A stretch of 34,034 nt of DNA from Thermoleophilia bacterium (GTDB lineage Bacteria > Actinomycetota > Thermoleophilia > Gaiellales > JAICJC01): positions 1 through 34,034 of the forward strand of contig JAICKX010000021.1 of assembly GCA_025927685.1 (NCBI GenBank), in the 5' to 3' direction. Position numbers and translations under genes: made by a program. The notes beneath the pieces were generated by a model. It saw nothing but the letters and a program-made list of their open reading frames with translations. It was not told the origin of the DNA and ran no database searches. Positions 22,173 to 29,179 of this stretch are shown here, piece by piece. Every line of letters starts with the position of its first letter. Positions within the stretch are counted from its first letter, which is position 1.

Positions 22173-22188
22173 TAGTAAGCACTTACTA
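22173..22188 (+). promoter_or_regulatory. TetR operator upstream of the exporter gene
   Basis: Perfect 7-bp inverted repeat TAGTAAG (22173-22179), CA, CTTACTA (22182-22188). Its reverse complement shares GGTAGTAAGTGCT with the operator at 21579-21591. It lies 18 bp before the ATG of the exporter, over its probable promoter. Confidence 0.8.
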
Positions 22189-22206
22189 CCAACCAAGGAG
22201 GATCGC

Positions 22207-23613
22207 ATGAGTCGCAAGGCTCACATCGTGTGGACGTTCGCGATCACCTCGATCGCGCTCTTCATGACCACGCTCGACAACCTCGTCGTCACGACCGCGC
22301 TGCCCACGATGCAGCGCGACCTGCACGCCTCGATCTCCGGGCTCGAGTGGACGGTGAACGCCTACACCCTGACGTTCGCCGTGCTGCTCATGCTCGGTGC
22401 CGCCCTCGGCGACCGGCTCGGCCGCAGGCGCGTGTTCCTCGCCGGGCTCGGCATCTTCACGCTCGGCTCGGCGATGGCGGCGATGTCGCCGTCGATCGAC
22501 TGGCTGATCGGCGCGCGCGCCCTCCAGGGCGTGGGTGGCGCGATCGTCACGCCGCTCACCTTGACGATCCTGAGCGACGCGGTCCCGTACGAGCGGCGCG
22601 GGCTCGCGCTCGGCCTGTGGGGCGGCATCTCCGGCCTCGGCGTTGCGATCGGGCCGCTGGTCGGCGGCGCCGTCGTCCAGGGCCTCTCGTGGCAGTGGAT
22701 CTTCTGGCTCAACGTCCCGATCGGGCTCGCCGCGATCCCGCTCGGCGCCGCGCGCCTGCGCGAGAGCCACGGCCCGGCCGCGCGGCTCGACGTCACGGGC
22801 GTCGGCCTGGTGACGGCGTCGGCGCTCGGCCTCGTGTGGGGCCTCGTCCGAGCCAACTCGAACGGGTGGACGAGCCCCGAGATCGTGGGATCGCTCGTCG
22901 CAGGCGTCCTGCTCCTGATCGCGTTCGTCGCGTGGGAGCGGCGGGCCCGCGAGCCGATGCTCCCGATGCGGTACTTCGAGAACCGCGCGTTCGCAGCCGC
23001 CAATGCCGCCTCGCTCCTCATGTTCTTCGGGATGTTCGGGTCGATCTTCCTCCTGACCCAGTACCTCCAGAACGTGCAGGGCAACTCGCCGCTCGATGCC
23101 GGCCTGCGGATGCTCCCGTGGACGGGCATGCCGATGATCGTGGCGCCGATCGCGGGCGCGCTGACCGACCGGATCGGGGCGCGGCCGCTGCTCGTGACCG
23201 GCCTCGCCCTCCAGGCGACCGCGCTCGCGTGGCTGGCCGCGATCACCGCACCGGACGTGGCCTACATCGAGCTCGTGCCGCCGTTCGCGATCGCGGGCAT
23301 CGGCATGGCGCTCTTCTTCGCCCCCGTCGCGACCGTCGTCCTCGGCTCGGTCAGCCAGAGCGAGGCCGGCAAGGCGTCGGGCGCGAACAACGCCATCCGC
23401 GAGCTGGGTGGCGTGTTCGGGGTCGCCGTCCTGGCGTCGATCTTCGCCCACCAGGGCGGCTACGGCTCTGCCGACCTCTTCACCGACGGCATCCTCCCGG
23501 CCCTGTGGGTCGGTGCGGCGGTCGTCGGCGTGGGGGCGGTCGCCGCCGGGCTCCTCCCGGGCCGCGGCCGCACGGCCCGGGTCGGCGAGCCGGCGCTCCA
23601 GGGCGCCGACTAG
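22207..23613 (+). CDS. DHA2 family drug:proton antiporter (EmrB/QacA type)
   Basis: A 468-residue MFS exporter with about 14 transmembrane segments. The DHA2 signatures are present: LFMTTLDNLVVTTALPTMQRDL in TM1 (motif D1, with LD-N-V-ALP), the loop motif LGDRLGRRRVFLAGL and the antiporter motif C GISGLGVAIGPLVGG. It should expel hydrophobic or cationic toxic compounds. AAGGAGG lies 5 nt before the ATG at 22207; a longer in-frame extension to 22129 would run through the operator and is rejected. Controlled by the TetR gene beside it. Confidence 0.92.
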   Translation: MSRKAHIVWTFAITSIALFMTTLDNLVVTTALPTMQRDLHASISGLEWTVNAYTLTFAVLLMLGAALGDRLGRRRVFLAGLGIFTLGSAMAAMSPSIDWLIGARALQGVGGAIVTPLTLTILSDAVPYERRGLALGLWGGISGLGVAIGPLVGGAVVQGLSWQWIFWLNVPIGLAAIPLGAARLRESHGPAARLDVTGVGLVTASALGLVWGLVRANSNGWTSPEIVGSLVAGVLLLIAFVAWERRAREPMLPMRYFENRAFAAANAASLLMFFGMFGSIFLLTQYLQNVQGNSPLDAGLRMLPWTGMPMIVAPIAGALTDRIGARPLLVTGLALQATALAWLAAITAPDVAYIELVPPFAIAGIGMALFFAPVATVVLGSVSQSEAGKASGANNAIRELGGVFGVAVLASIFAHQGGYGSADLFTDGILPALWVGAAVVGVGAVAAGLLPGRGRTARVGEPALQGAD

Positions 23614-23621
23614 CGATGCGA

Positions 23622-23661
23622 AGGGGATCGCGGCCTCACCTGAGGAGCGCCGCGATCCCCT
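23622..23661. terminator. Hairpin between convergent genes
   Basis: A perfect 13-bp stem, arms AGGGGATCGCGGC (23622-23634) and GCCGCGATCCCCT (23649-23661), with a 14-nt loop. It covers the end of the minus-strand VLRF1-like gene and lies just after the plus-strand exporter. No T run follows, so it may stall or process RNA rather than act as a textbook terminator. Confidence 0.55.
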
Positions 23662-24649
23662 CCGCCGCGCCGAGCGGCCGCCGGGCGGGCCCCTCGACCG
23701 GGGTGATGTCGGCGCCGCTCTGGAGGGCGCGCTCGATCAGATCCTCGGCCGGGTCGCGGTCGACCCACCCCTGCTCGGACGGCCGCCCGGCCCGCGGGTA
23801 GTCGCGCTCGGCGTCGATCAGGAGGTGGCGCACCTCGCTCCGGTCGAGCGCGCTGCGGGTGCGCCCCGGCCCGAGCACGGCGCCGCGGTCGTCGAGCCCT
23901 GCGGCGATCGTCCGCTCGACGAGCCGCCATTCGTACCGCCGCTGCGCGTCGTGGAGCGCCGACCGCACTGCCGCCCCGAGCGCCCGCGGCCCCAGCCCCG
24001 CGACCGAGCGGGGCACGACCGAGACCTCGCACTCCGGTGGCGCCGCCGAGCGCGCCAGGACGTGCCCGAGCCGGCCGTCGCCCGCCACGACGACCCGCGT
24101 CCAGCCGTGGTCGGCGGCCGCGGCCCGGGCCTCGGCCGCGAGGCTGCGCGAGATCCGCGCCCCGAGCCGGCCGGGGTGGCCGTACTCGCCCAGGACTTCG
24201 ACGGCTCCCATCCGCCATGACAGGAGCCGCGTGGAGCGGCCCTCGGCGACGATGACGCCGGCCGGCCGGCCCTCGTCGGTCGCCGCGACCAGCGGGCGGA
24301 CGTACGCGGTCGTGTCGAGAGCGGCGGTCATCCCGACGGGCATGCCGACCTCGACCTCGAACAGCTCCTCGGTCGAGAGCGGCGCGAACAACGCCCGCCC
24401 CGGAGCACGGCCGTCGAGCATGCGGAGGAGCGCCGGCCGGATCCGCTCCATGCATCGCCGGTGGGCGGCCGAGAGCTCGCGGTCGCCGGACGCCGCCACG
24501 TCGGCGTCCAGCCCCCGCAGCTCGCCGGCCAGGGAGACCGCCCGCACCAGCCGACCTGCGCTCGTCTCGGGCCGGTCGGCGTAGACCGACACCACCCCGA
24601 GCGGGTCGGCGATCCGGTCGATCGCGCGGATGTCGTCCCAGTTCAGCAT
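23636..24649 (-). CDS. VLRF1/baeRF-like (eRF1-related) protein
   Basis: A 337-residue protein that I place in the bacterial/archaeal eRF1-like (baeRF, actinobacterial VLRF1) superfamily by its layout: N-terminal domain with VVSVYADRP, a middle RNase-H-like domain with RPAGVIVAEGRSTRLLSWRMGAVEVLGEY, and a C-terminal domain with VVVAGDGRLGHVLARSAAP, LHDAQRRYEWRLVERTIAAGLDDRGAVLGPGRTRSALDRSEVRHLLID. Relatives act on stalled ribosomes or peptidyl-tRNA; the role here is unproven. The start ATG has AAGGAGGAG upstream and overlaps the end of a small membrane protein gene by 7 bp. Confidence 0.65.
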   Translation of the reverse strand: MLNWDDIRAIDRIADPLGVVSVYADRPETSAGRLVRAVSLAGELRGLDADVAASGDRELSAAHRRCMERIRPALLRMLDGRAPGRALFAPLSTEELFEVEVGMPVGMTAALDTTAYVRPLVAATDEGRPAGVIVAEGRSTRLLSWRMGAVEVLGEYGHPGRLGARISRSLAAEARAAAADHGWTRVVVAGDGRLGHVLARSAAPPECEVSVVPRSVAGLGPRALGAAVRSALHDAQRRYEWRLVERTIAAGLDDRGAVLGPGRTRSALDRSEVRHLLIDAERDYPRAGRPSEQGWVDRDPAEDLIERALQSGADITPVEGPARRPLGAAEGIAALLR

Positions 24650-24864
24650 GGCTCCTCCTTGAGGGTCGGATGCCGCAGCGAGGCGAGCGCGGCGATGCCG
24701 AGCACCGAGACGATCGCCAGAAGCGTCGCCCACTGCGCATGAGTCGGCTCTGGCCCGGTCAGCGGCACCCGGCGCTGAGCGGTTCGAGGCCGCAGCACGG
24801 CCAGATCGAGCGCGACCAGCGCGACGGCTGCGGCGATGAGAACGGGCGACTGCCACGATTCCAG
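24643..24864 (-). CDS. Small membrane protein with CTG start, 73 residues
   Basis: A frame of 73 codons with two hydrophobic segments, SPVLIAAAVALVALDLAVL (6-24) and WATLLAIVSVLGIAALASL (45-63). Its stop overlaps the next gene by 7 bp. No ATG, GTG or TTG gives the full length, but a CTG at 24864 is exactly 7 nt after AAGGAG (24877-24872 on the minus strand). The CTG reading includes the entire first helix. The ribosome binding site lies in a hairpin. I recognise no family; a role with the VLRF1-like protein is suggested only by the overlap. Confidence 0.55.
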   Translation of the reverse strand: MESWQSPVLIAAAVALVALDLAVLRPRTAQRRVPLTGPEPTHAQWATLLAIVSVLGIAALASLRHPTLKEEPC

Positions 24865-24871
24865 CGGGCGG

Positions 24872-24898
24872 CTCCTTCGGCTCGAACGACTCCGAAGG
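24872..24898 (-). promoter_or_regulatory. Hairpin covering the ribosome binding site of the CTG-started gene
   Basis: On the minus strand CCTTCGG (24898-24892) pairs with CCGAAGG (24880-24874) across an 11-nt loop. The downstream arm contains four bases of the AAGGAG ribosome binding site. Confidence 0.5.
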
Positions 24899-25107
24899 TC
24901 TCACCCACCCCCTTGGGGGCCGGCGCGCCGGGCCGCGAGGGCCGTACTGACGACGCTGCCTGTGTCGGGCTACTCCCCTTCTGCCTGCGACTGTAGCCCG
25001 GATCCGGCCCGGCCGCCCGGCACGTCCAACACGCTCTCAATTCGGCACGAGGGAAATCTCGTGCGGTAATGCTCAAGGCGGCGAGGAGCGCGTCCGATAG
25101 TCCATCC
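24899..25107. other. Divergent intergenic region
   Basis: No gene. It holds a 12-bp palindrome CCCCCTTGGGGG (24908-24919) and a hairpin or operator-like inverted repeat GCACGAG (25045-25051), 6 nt, CTCGTGC (25058-25064). A -10-like GATAGT at 25096-25101 precedes the ATG at 25108 by 6 nt. No clear promoter for the minus-strand genes was found. Confidence 0.5.
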
Positions 25108-27285
25108 ATGGCTACCCCTGGCCGTCTGGATGCCCTCTTCGACCTGTCGAGGAAGCTGGCGTCCTGCCTCGATCTGGACGACGTTCTGCGCGAGGTCGGG
25201 CTGTGCGCATCCGCCCTGACGGGCGCGCACGCGGTCTCGCTCGAGCGCTACGACCGCGAGGCCCGGACGCTGGTCGGGTTCGGGAGCGGCGCGCCGGCCG
25301 ACAGCGCCGACGTCGACGCCGCCCGCCGGGTGCTGAAGACGCACGACCCGGCGGTGGTCGAGGGCGACAGCGGCTCCGCGCTCGTCGCGGCGCTGGTCTC
25401 GCGGGGCGAGTCCGTCGGCGTCATGCGGATCCGCTACAACGAGCGGCACGAGTTCGCCCGCCACGAGGTCGAGTTCTTCCAGTCGCTGGCCGACGTCGTC
25501 GCGAGCGCGATCGCCAACGCGCTCCTTTACGCGCGCATGACCCGCGACATCGCCGAGCGCGAGCGGGCCGAGAAGGAGCTGCGCGCCGCGGAGTGGCGCT
25601 ATCGCAAGCTCGTCGAGGACATGCCGGTCGGGACGTACGTGAACTCGCTCGAGGGGCACATGACCTACATCAGCCCCCACATCGAGCCGGTGCTCGGCTA
25701 CTCCCCCGAGCAGTGGGTGTCGGACGCCGGCGCGCTCTTCGGCCGGATCCTGCATCCCGACGATCGCGAGTGGGTGGAGGCGCGGTCGGCCGCGAGCCAG
25801 GCTGAGGGCTCGACGTTCGAGGAGGAGTACCGCCTGCTCGCGCACGACGGTCGCACGGTGTGGGTGCTCGACCGGACGGTGCAGGTGTGCGCCCCGGACG
25901 GGACGCCGCTCTTCCGCCAGGGCTTCCTGCTCGACATCACCGAGCGCAAGCACGCCGAGGAGCGGCTCGCGCATCTGGCCTACCACGACGCGCTGACCGG
26001 GCTCCCCAACCGGGCGATGTTCAACGAGCACCTCGAGCTGGTGCTGGCACGCGCCCGGCGGACCGGGTCGGGCGCGGCGGTGCTCTTCATCGACCTCGAC
26101 GACTTCAAGCTCGTGAACGACAGCTTCGGCCACTCGGCCGGCGACGAGCTCCTGCGCCAGGTGGCCGAGCGGTTGGGGTCGGTCACGCGGGCCGGCGACC
26201 TGGTGGCCCGCCAGGGCGGCGACGAGTTCCTCATCCTGATCGGCGACTTCGACGGGCACCGCGCCGAGCCGGAGTGGATGCGCACTGCGTGCGACCAGAT
26301 CGCCCGCAAGGTGCGCGTCGCGCTCCACGCCCCGTTCGTGGTCGCCGGCACCGAGCTGCACACGAGCGCGTCGGTCGGCATCTCCGTCTTCCCGGTCGAC
26401 GCGACCGACGCCGAGGGGATGCTGAAGAACGGCGACATCGCCATGTACAAGGTCAAGGAGGCAGGTCGCGACGGCCACCAGCTCTTCGCGTCCGACGGCC
26501 ACGACCGGGTCGCGCAGCTCTCGATGGCCGGCCGGCTCCGGGGGGCCGTCGCGCGCCGCGAGATGGTGCTGCACTACCAGCCGCTGATCGAGCTCGATTC
26601 GGGGAGCGTCGTCGGCGTGGAGGCGCTCGTGCGGTGGAACGACCCGGCCCGCGGGATGGTGCCGCCGAAGGAGTTCATCCCGCTCGCGGAGCGCACCGGC
26701 GTCATCGGCCCGCTGTCCGACTGGGTGATCGAGGAGGCCTGCCGCCAGGGCGCCGACTGGCGCGCGCAGGGCCTCGACCTGTACGTGTCAGTGAACATGC
26801 CGCCGGCGCTGTGGCAGCCGACCGCCATGCGCCACGTCCTGAAGACGATCGAGCATTTCGGCCTTCACGCGGGCCGGCTGATGATCGAGATCACCGAGTC
26901 GGCGATGAGCGAGGAGGGTCGCATCGAGCCGATCCTGAACGAGCTCCACTCGCGCGGCCTGCGGCTGGCGATCGACGACTTCGGCACCGGCCATTCGTCG
27001 CTCTCGCGCCTCTCGCAGATGGCGGTGACGACGCTCAAGATCGACCGATCGTTCGTGCGCGACCTGCCGAATGACAGGAGCGCCGCCGTCCTGGTCTCGG
27101 CGATCGTCCAGCTGGCCCGGAACCTCGGCCTCCAGCCGCTTGCCGAGGGGATCGAGACGGAGGCGCAGCGCGAGTTCCTGCTCGGCGAGGGCTGCGTGTT
27201 CGGCCAGGGCTTCCTCTTCTCACCGGCCGTCCCGGCGGTCGACGTCGCGCCGCTCGTCCGCAGCCGCGGCGACCGCGCGGCCTAG
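25108..27285 (+). CDS. GAF-PAS-GGDEF-EAL cyclic di-GMP enzyme
   Basis: A 725-residue signalling protein. A GAF domain (about 15-150), a PAS domain (about 170-285, with YRKLVEDMPVGTYVNSLEGHMTYISPHIEPVLGYSPEQW and GFLLDITERKHAEERL), a GGDEF domain with intact GGDEF (about 370-374) and an EAL domain with intact EALVRW (about 504) and DDFGTGHSSLSRL. Both catalytic motifs are intact, so it may both make and degrade c-di-GMP, one output being controlled by GAF/PAS sensing. No transmembrane segment is seen, so it is cytoplasmic. I prefer the ATG at 25108, with GATAGT 6 nt upstream; an in-frame ATG at 25069 just after an inverted repeat would add 13 residues. Confidence 0.9.
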   Translation: MATPGRLDALFDLSRKLASCLDLDDVLREVGLCASALTGAHAVSLERYDREARTLVGFGSGAPADSADVDAARRVLKTHDPAVVEGDSGSALVAALVSRGESVGVMRIRYNERHEFARHEVEFFQSLADVVASAIANALLYARMTRDIAERERAEKELRAAEWRYRKLVEDMPVGTYVNSLEGHMTYISPHIEPVLGYSPEQWVSDAGALFGRILHPDDREWVEARSAASQAEGSTFEEEYRLLAHDGRTVWVLDRTVQVCAPDGTPLFRQGFLLDITERKHAEERLAHLAYHDALTGLPNRAMFNEHLELVLARARRTGSGAAVLFIDLDDFKLVNDSFGHSAGDELLRQVAERLGSVTRAGDLVARQGGDEFLILIGDFDGHRAEPEWMRTACDQIARKVRVALHAPFVVAGTELHTSASVGISVFPVDATDAEGMLKNGDIAMYKVKEAGRDGHQLFASDGHDRVAQLSMAGRLRGAVARREMVLHYQPLIELDSGSVVGVEALVRWNDPARGMVPPKEFIPLAERTGVIGPLSDWVIEEACRQGADWRAQGLDLYVSVNMPPALWQPTAMRHVLKTIEHFGLHAGRLMIEITESAMSEEGRIEPILNELHSRGLRLAIDDFGTGHSSLSRLSQMAVTTLKIDRSFVRDLPNDRSAAVLVSAIVQLARNLGLQPLAEGIETEAQREFLLGEGCVFGQGFLFSPAVPAVDVAPLVRSRGDRAA

Positions 27286-27375
27286 GACGGATACCAGGTA
27301 TGGCACTTGGCGGCGTTGCGAAGTCGTGACAGAGCCGGCACAGACGCGCGGTCGAGGGGCGTGCATGCTGGGTGC
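27286..27375 (+). other. Short intergenic leader region
   Basis: No gene. It contains a small palindrome ATACC-A-GGTAT (27291-27301) and a -10-like CATGCT (27364-27369) that ends 6 nt before the next ATG. Confidence 0.35.
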
Positions 27376-27386
27376 ATGGATGCACC
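27371..27386 (+). repeat. Inverted repeat across a start codon
   Basis: GGTGCAT (27371-27377), GG, ATGCACC (27380-27386). The ATG of the next gene (27376) lies in it. It may be an operator or form a hairpin in a leadered mRNA. Confidence 0.45.
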
Positions 27387-27849
27387 GACCTTCGACTGCG
27401 CGATCTGTGCCGTCCTGACGCGGGGGACCACCCAGCTGCTGGCGATGGGGTACGGAGTCTCGATCTGGCTGTGTCCCGAGCACGCGTCCGCGCCGTTCCA
27501 GCGTCTGCACGAGGGCCGGGCGTTCGCCGAGGCCCTCGAGCGGGTGTGGGCGGCGAACGGCTGCCTCACCACCGCCCGGCGCAGGGCGCTCGCCGGCCAC
27601 ACGCGCGCCCTTCGGCCCGCGGAGGCGGTCAGGCCGAGGCCGGGGAGCTACACGTGGGCGGCCCTCCGGCAGGAGGCCGAGCGCCGCTTCGCCGCCGGCG
27701 AGCCGCCGCGGCCCGTGATCGACGGGCTGCAGGAGCTCGTGGCGGGCTCGGGCGCGAACCCTCCCAGCCTGCGAACCATGATGCGCTGGTACGCCGAGCG
27801 GCGGTGGCTTACGAGCGCCGGCCGACGAGGCGGGCCAGGCGGGCCCTGA
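27376..27849 (+). CDS. Hypothetical protein with N-terminal zinc-ribbon-like motif
   Basis: A 157-residue protein beginning DAPTFDCAICAVLTRGTTQLLAMGYGVSIWLCPEHASAPF, where C8-x2-C11 and C33-P-E-H36 form a likely zinc site. The C-terminal half, SYTWAALRQEAERRFAAGEPPRPVIDGLQELVAGSG...SLRTMMRWYAERRWL, looks helical and may be a winged-helix or nucleic-acid-binding domain. I recognise no family. The last 41 bp overlap the convergent coxG-like gene. The start is the ATG with a -10-like box 6 nt upstream. Confidence 0.6.
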   Translation: MDAPTFDCAICAVLTRGTTQLLAMGYGVSIWLCPEHASAPFQRLHEGRAFAEALERVWAANGCLTTARRRALAGHTRALRPAEAVRPRPGSYTWAALRQEAERRFAAGEPPRPVIDGLQELVAGSGANPPSLRTMMRWYAERRWLTSAGRRGGPGGP

Positions 27850-28357
27850 GGGCCCGCCAGAGGAGGGGCAGAGCCCTGACCTCGCCCGCCGGCGCCGTTG
27901 TCGGCTCTCCCTCCGCCATCCGCGCGCTCAGGCAGGCGGCGAACTGGTCGACCATCGACGCCGCCACGTCCTGCATGATCCCCGCGCCCATCTGGGCGAC
28001 GCGGCCGGTGACCGTCAGATCCGTCGTGACGGCCGCACGCGAGCCGCCGGCGCCGTCGTCCGCCACCGCCAGCCCCAGCGTGGCCTCGGCCGTCCCCTGG
28101 CCGCGCTGCTCGCGGGCCCGCACCCGCATGGAGGCCGTGCGCGCCGTGTCGTCGCGCTCGATCACGTGGACGGTGCCGCCGTACGACATCCGGATCGGCC
28201 CCACCTTGACCGCGACCGTCGCCTCGAGGCCGCCGTCGTCCGTGTCCTCGCCGACCGACGCTCCCGGCAGGCAGCCCGCGACGCCGCGCACGTCCATCAA
28301 TGCCGCGAAGACGGCACCGGGCGCCGCCCGGGCCGTGAACTCGTTTCGGAACTGCAC
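27809..28357 (-). CDS. coxG: CoxG-like SRPBCC family protein
   Basis: A 182-residue protein matching carbon monoxide dehydrogenase subunit G (CoxG/SRPBCC): FRNEFTARAAPGAVFAALMDVRGVAGCLPGASV, AVKVGPIRMSYGGTVHVIERDD, GQGTAEATLGLAVAD and VTTDLTVTGRVAQMGAGIMQDVAASMVDQFAACL. The C-terminus continues in a basic helix that could contact the membrane; CoxG is thought to anchor CO dehydrogenase to the membrane. It is the last gene of the cox-type operon, starting with a GTG 3 bp after the coxM stop. Its 3' end overlaps the opposite-strand gene by 41 bp. Confidence 0.85.
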   Translation of the reverse strand: MQFRNEFTARAAPGAVFAALMDVRGVAGCLPGASVGEDTDDGGLEATVAVKVGPIRMSYGGTVHVIERDDTARTASMRVRAREQRGQGTAEATLGLAVADDGAGGSRAAVTTDLTVTGRVAQMGAGIMQDVAASMVDQFAACLSARMAEGEPTTAPAGEVRALPLLWRALRARLARLVGRRS

Positions 28358-28360
28358 CCG

Positions 28361-29179
28361 CTACCTCGCCATCGCCGCCTCGAGCGCCCGTCGCACCAGC
28401 ACCCGGGCCAGGTGGGCCCGGTACTCGCCCGATGCCGCCGTGTCGGACGGCGCGTCGAGCCCGTCCGCGGCGTGGCCGGCCGCCTCGGCCGTGTTCGAGC
28501 CGTCGAACGCCGCTTCCACCGCCGCCGCCCGCACGGGCTTCGACCCCACGCCGGTCAGCGCGATCCGGGCCGACGAGCCGTGGACGACCGCCGCGGCACC
28601 GACGATCGCCCAGTCCTGGGCCCTCCGGTTGAACTTGACGTACGCGCTGTTCGACGCCTTCGGCACGCGCACCTCGGTCAGGATCTCGTCCGGCGAGAGC
28701 GACGTCTGGAGGTAGTCGACGAAGAGGTCAGCCGCGGCGATCGTGCGGCGGCCGTTCGGCCCTTCGGCGGTCGCCTCCCCGTCGAGGGCCAGGAGCACCG
28801 CCGGCAGGTCGCCGTGCGGGTCGGCGTTGGCGATCGACCCGCCGATGGTTCCGCGGTTTCGCACCTGGAGGTCGCCGATCCCGGCCGCCGTCTCCGCCAG
28901 GATCGGGCAGCCGCTCGCGATCACTTCGGCCCCGGCCACCTCCGCGTGCGTCGTCAGCGCGCCGATCGTGATCGCGTCCGGCGTGTCGGTGATCCCCCGG
29001 AGCGAGGCGATCCTGCCGATGTCGATGAGCGCGTCGGGCGCCGCAAGCCGCAGCTTCATCATGGGCAGCAGCGAGTGGCCGCCCGCCAGGACGCGTGCCT
29101 CGCCACCGTGCTTGCCGAGCATCGCGATCGCATCGGCGACCGAGCTCGGCTGCTCGTACTCGAAGGCCTGCGGGATCAC
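28361..29179 (-). CDS. coxM: FAD-binding medium subunit, CoxM-like
   Basis: A 272-residue medium subunit of a molybdenum hydroxylase. FAD-binding motifs are present: AGGHSLLP (about 32-39) and TIGGSIANADPHGDLP. The C-terminal domain is the CO-dehydrogenase flavoprotein type. Electrons pass from the molybdenum site through the CoxS iron-sulfur clusters to this FAD. GTG start overlaps the coxL stop (GTGA) and is preceded by GGAGG. Confidence 0.9.
   Translation of the reverse strand: MIPQAFEYEQPSSVADAIAMLGKHGGEARVLAGGHSLLPMMKLRLAAPDALIDIGRIASLRGITDTPDAITIGALTTHAEVAGAEVIASGCPILAETAAGIGDLQVRNRGTIGGSIANADPHGDLPAVLLALDGEATAEGPNGRRTIAAADLFVDYLQTSLSPDEILTEVRVPKASNSAYVKFNRRAQDWAIVGAAAVVHGSSARIALTGVGSKPVRAAAVEAAFDGSNTAEAAGHAADGLDAPSDTAASGEYRAHLARVLVRRALEAAMAR

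Noticed and set aside
22129-22206. Longer N-terminus for the DHA2 exporter
   Set aside because: It would run through the TetR operator, while ATG 22207 has AAGGAGG and the family start.
24899-25068. Riboswitch (c-di-GMP or other) before the GGDEF-EAL gene
   Set aside because: I could not match any conserved riboswitch core, and the likely transcription start lies downstream of this region.
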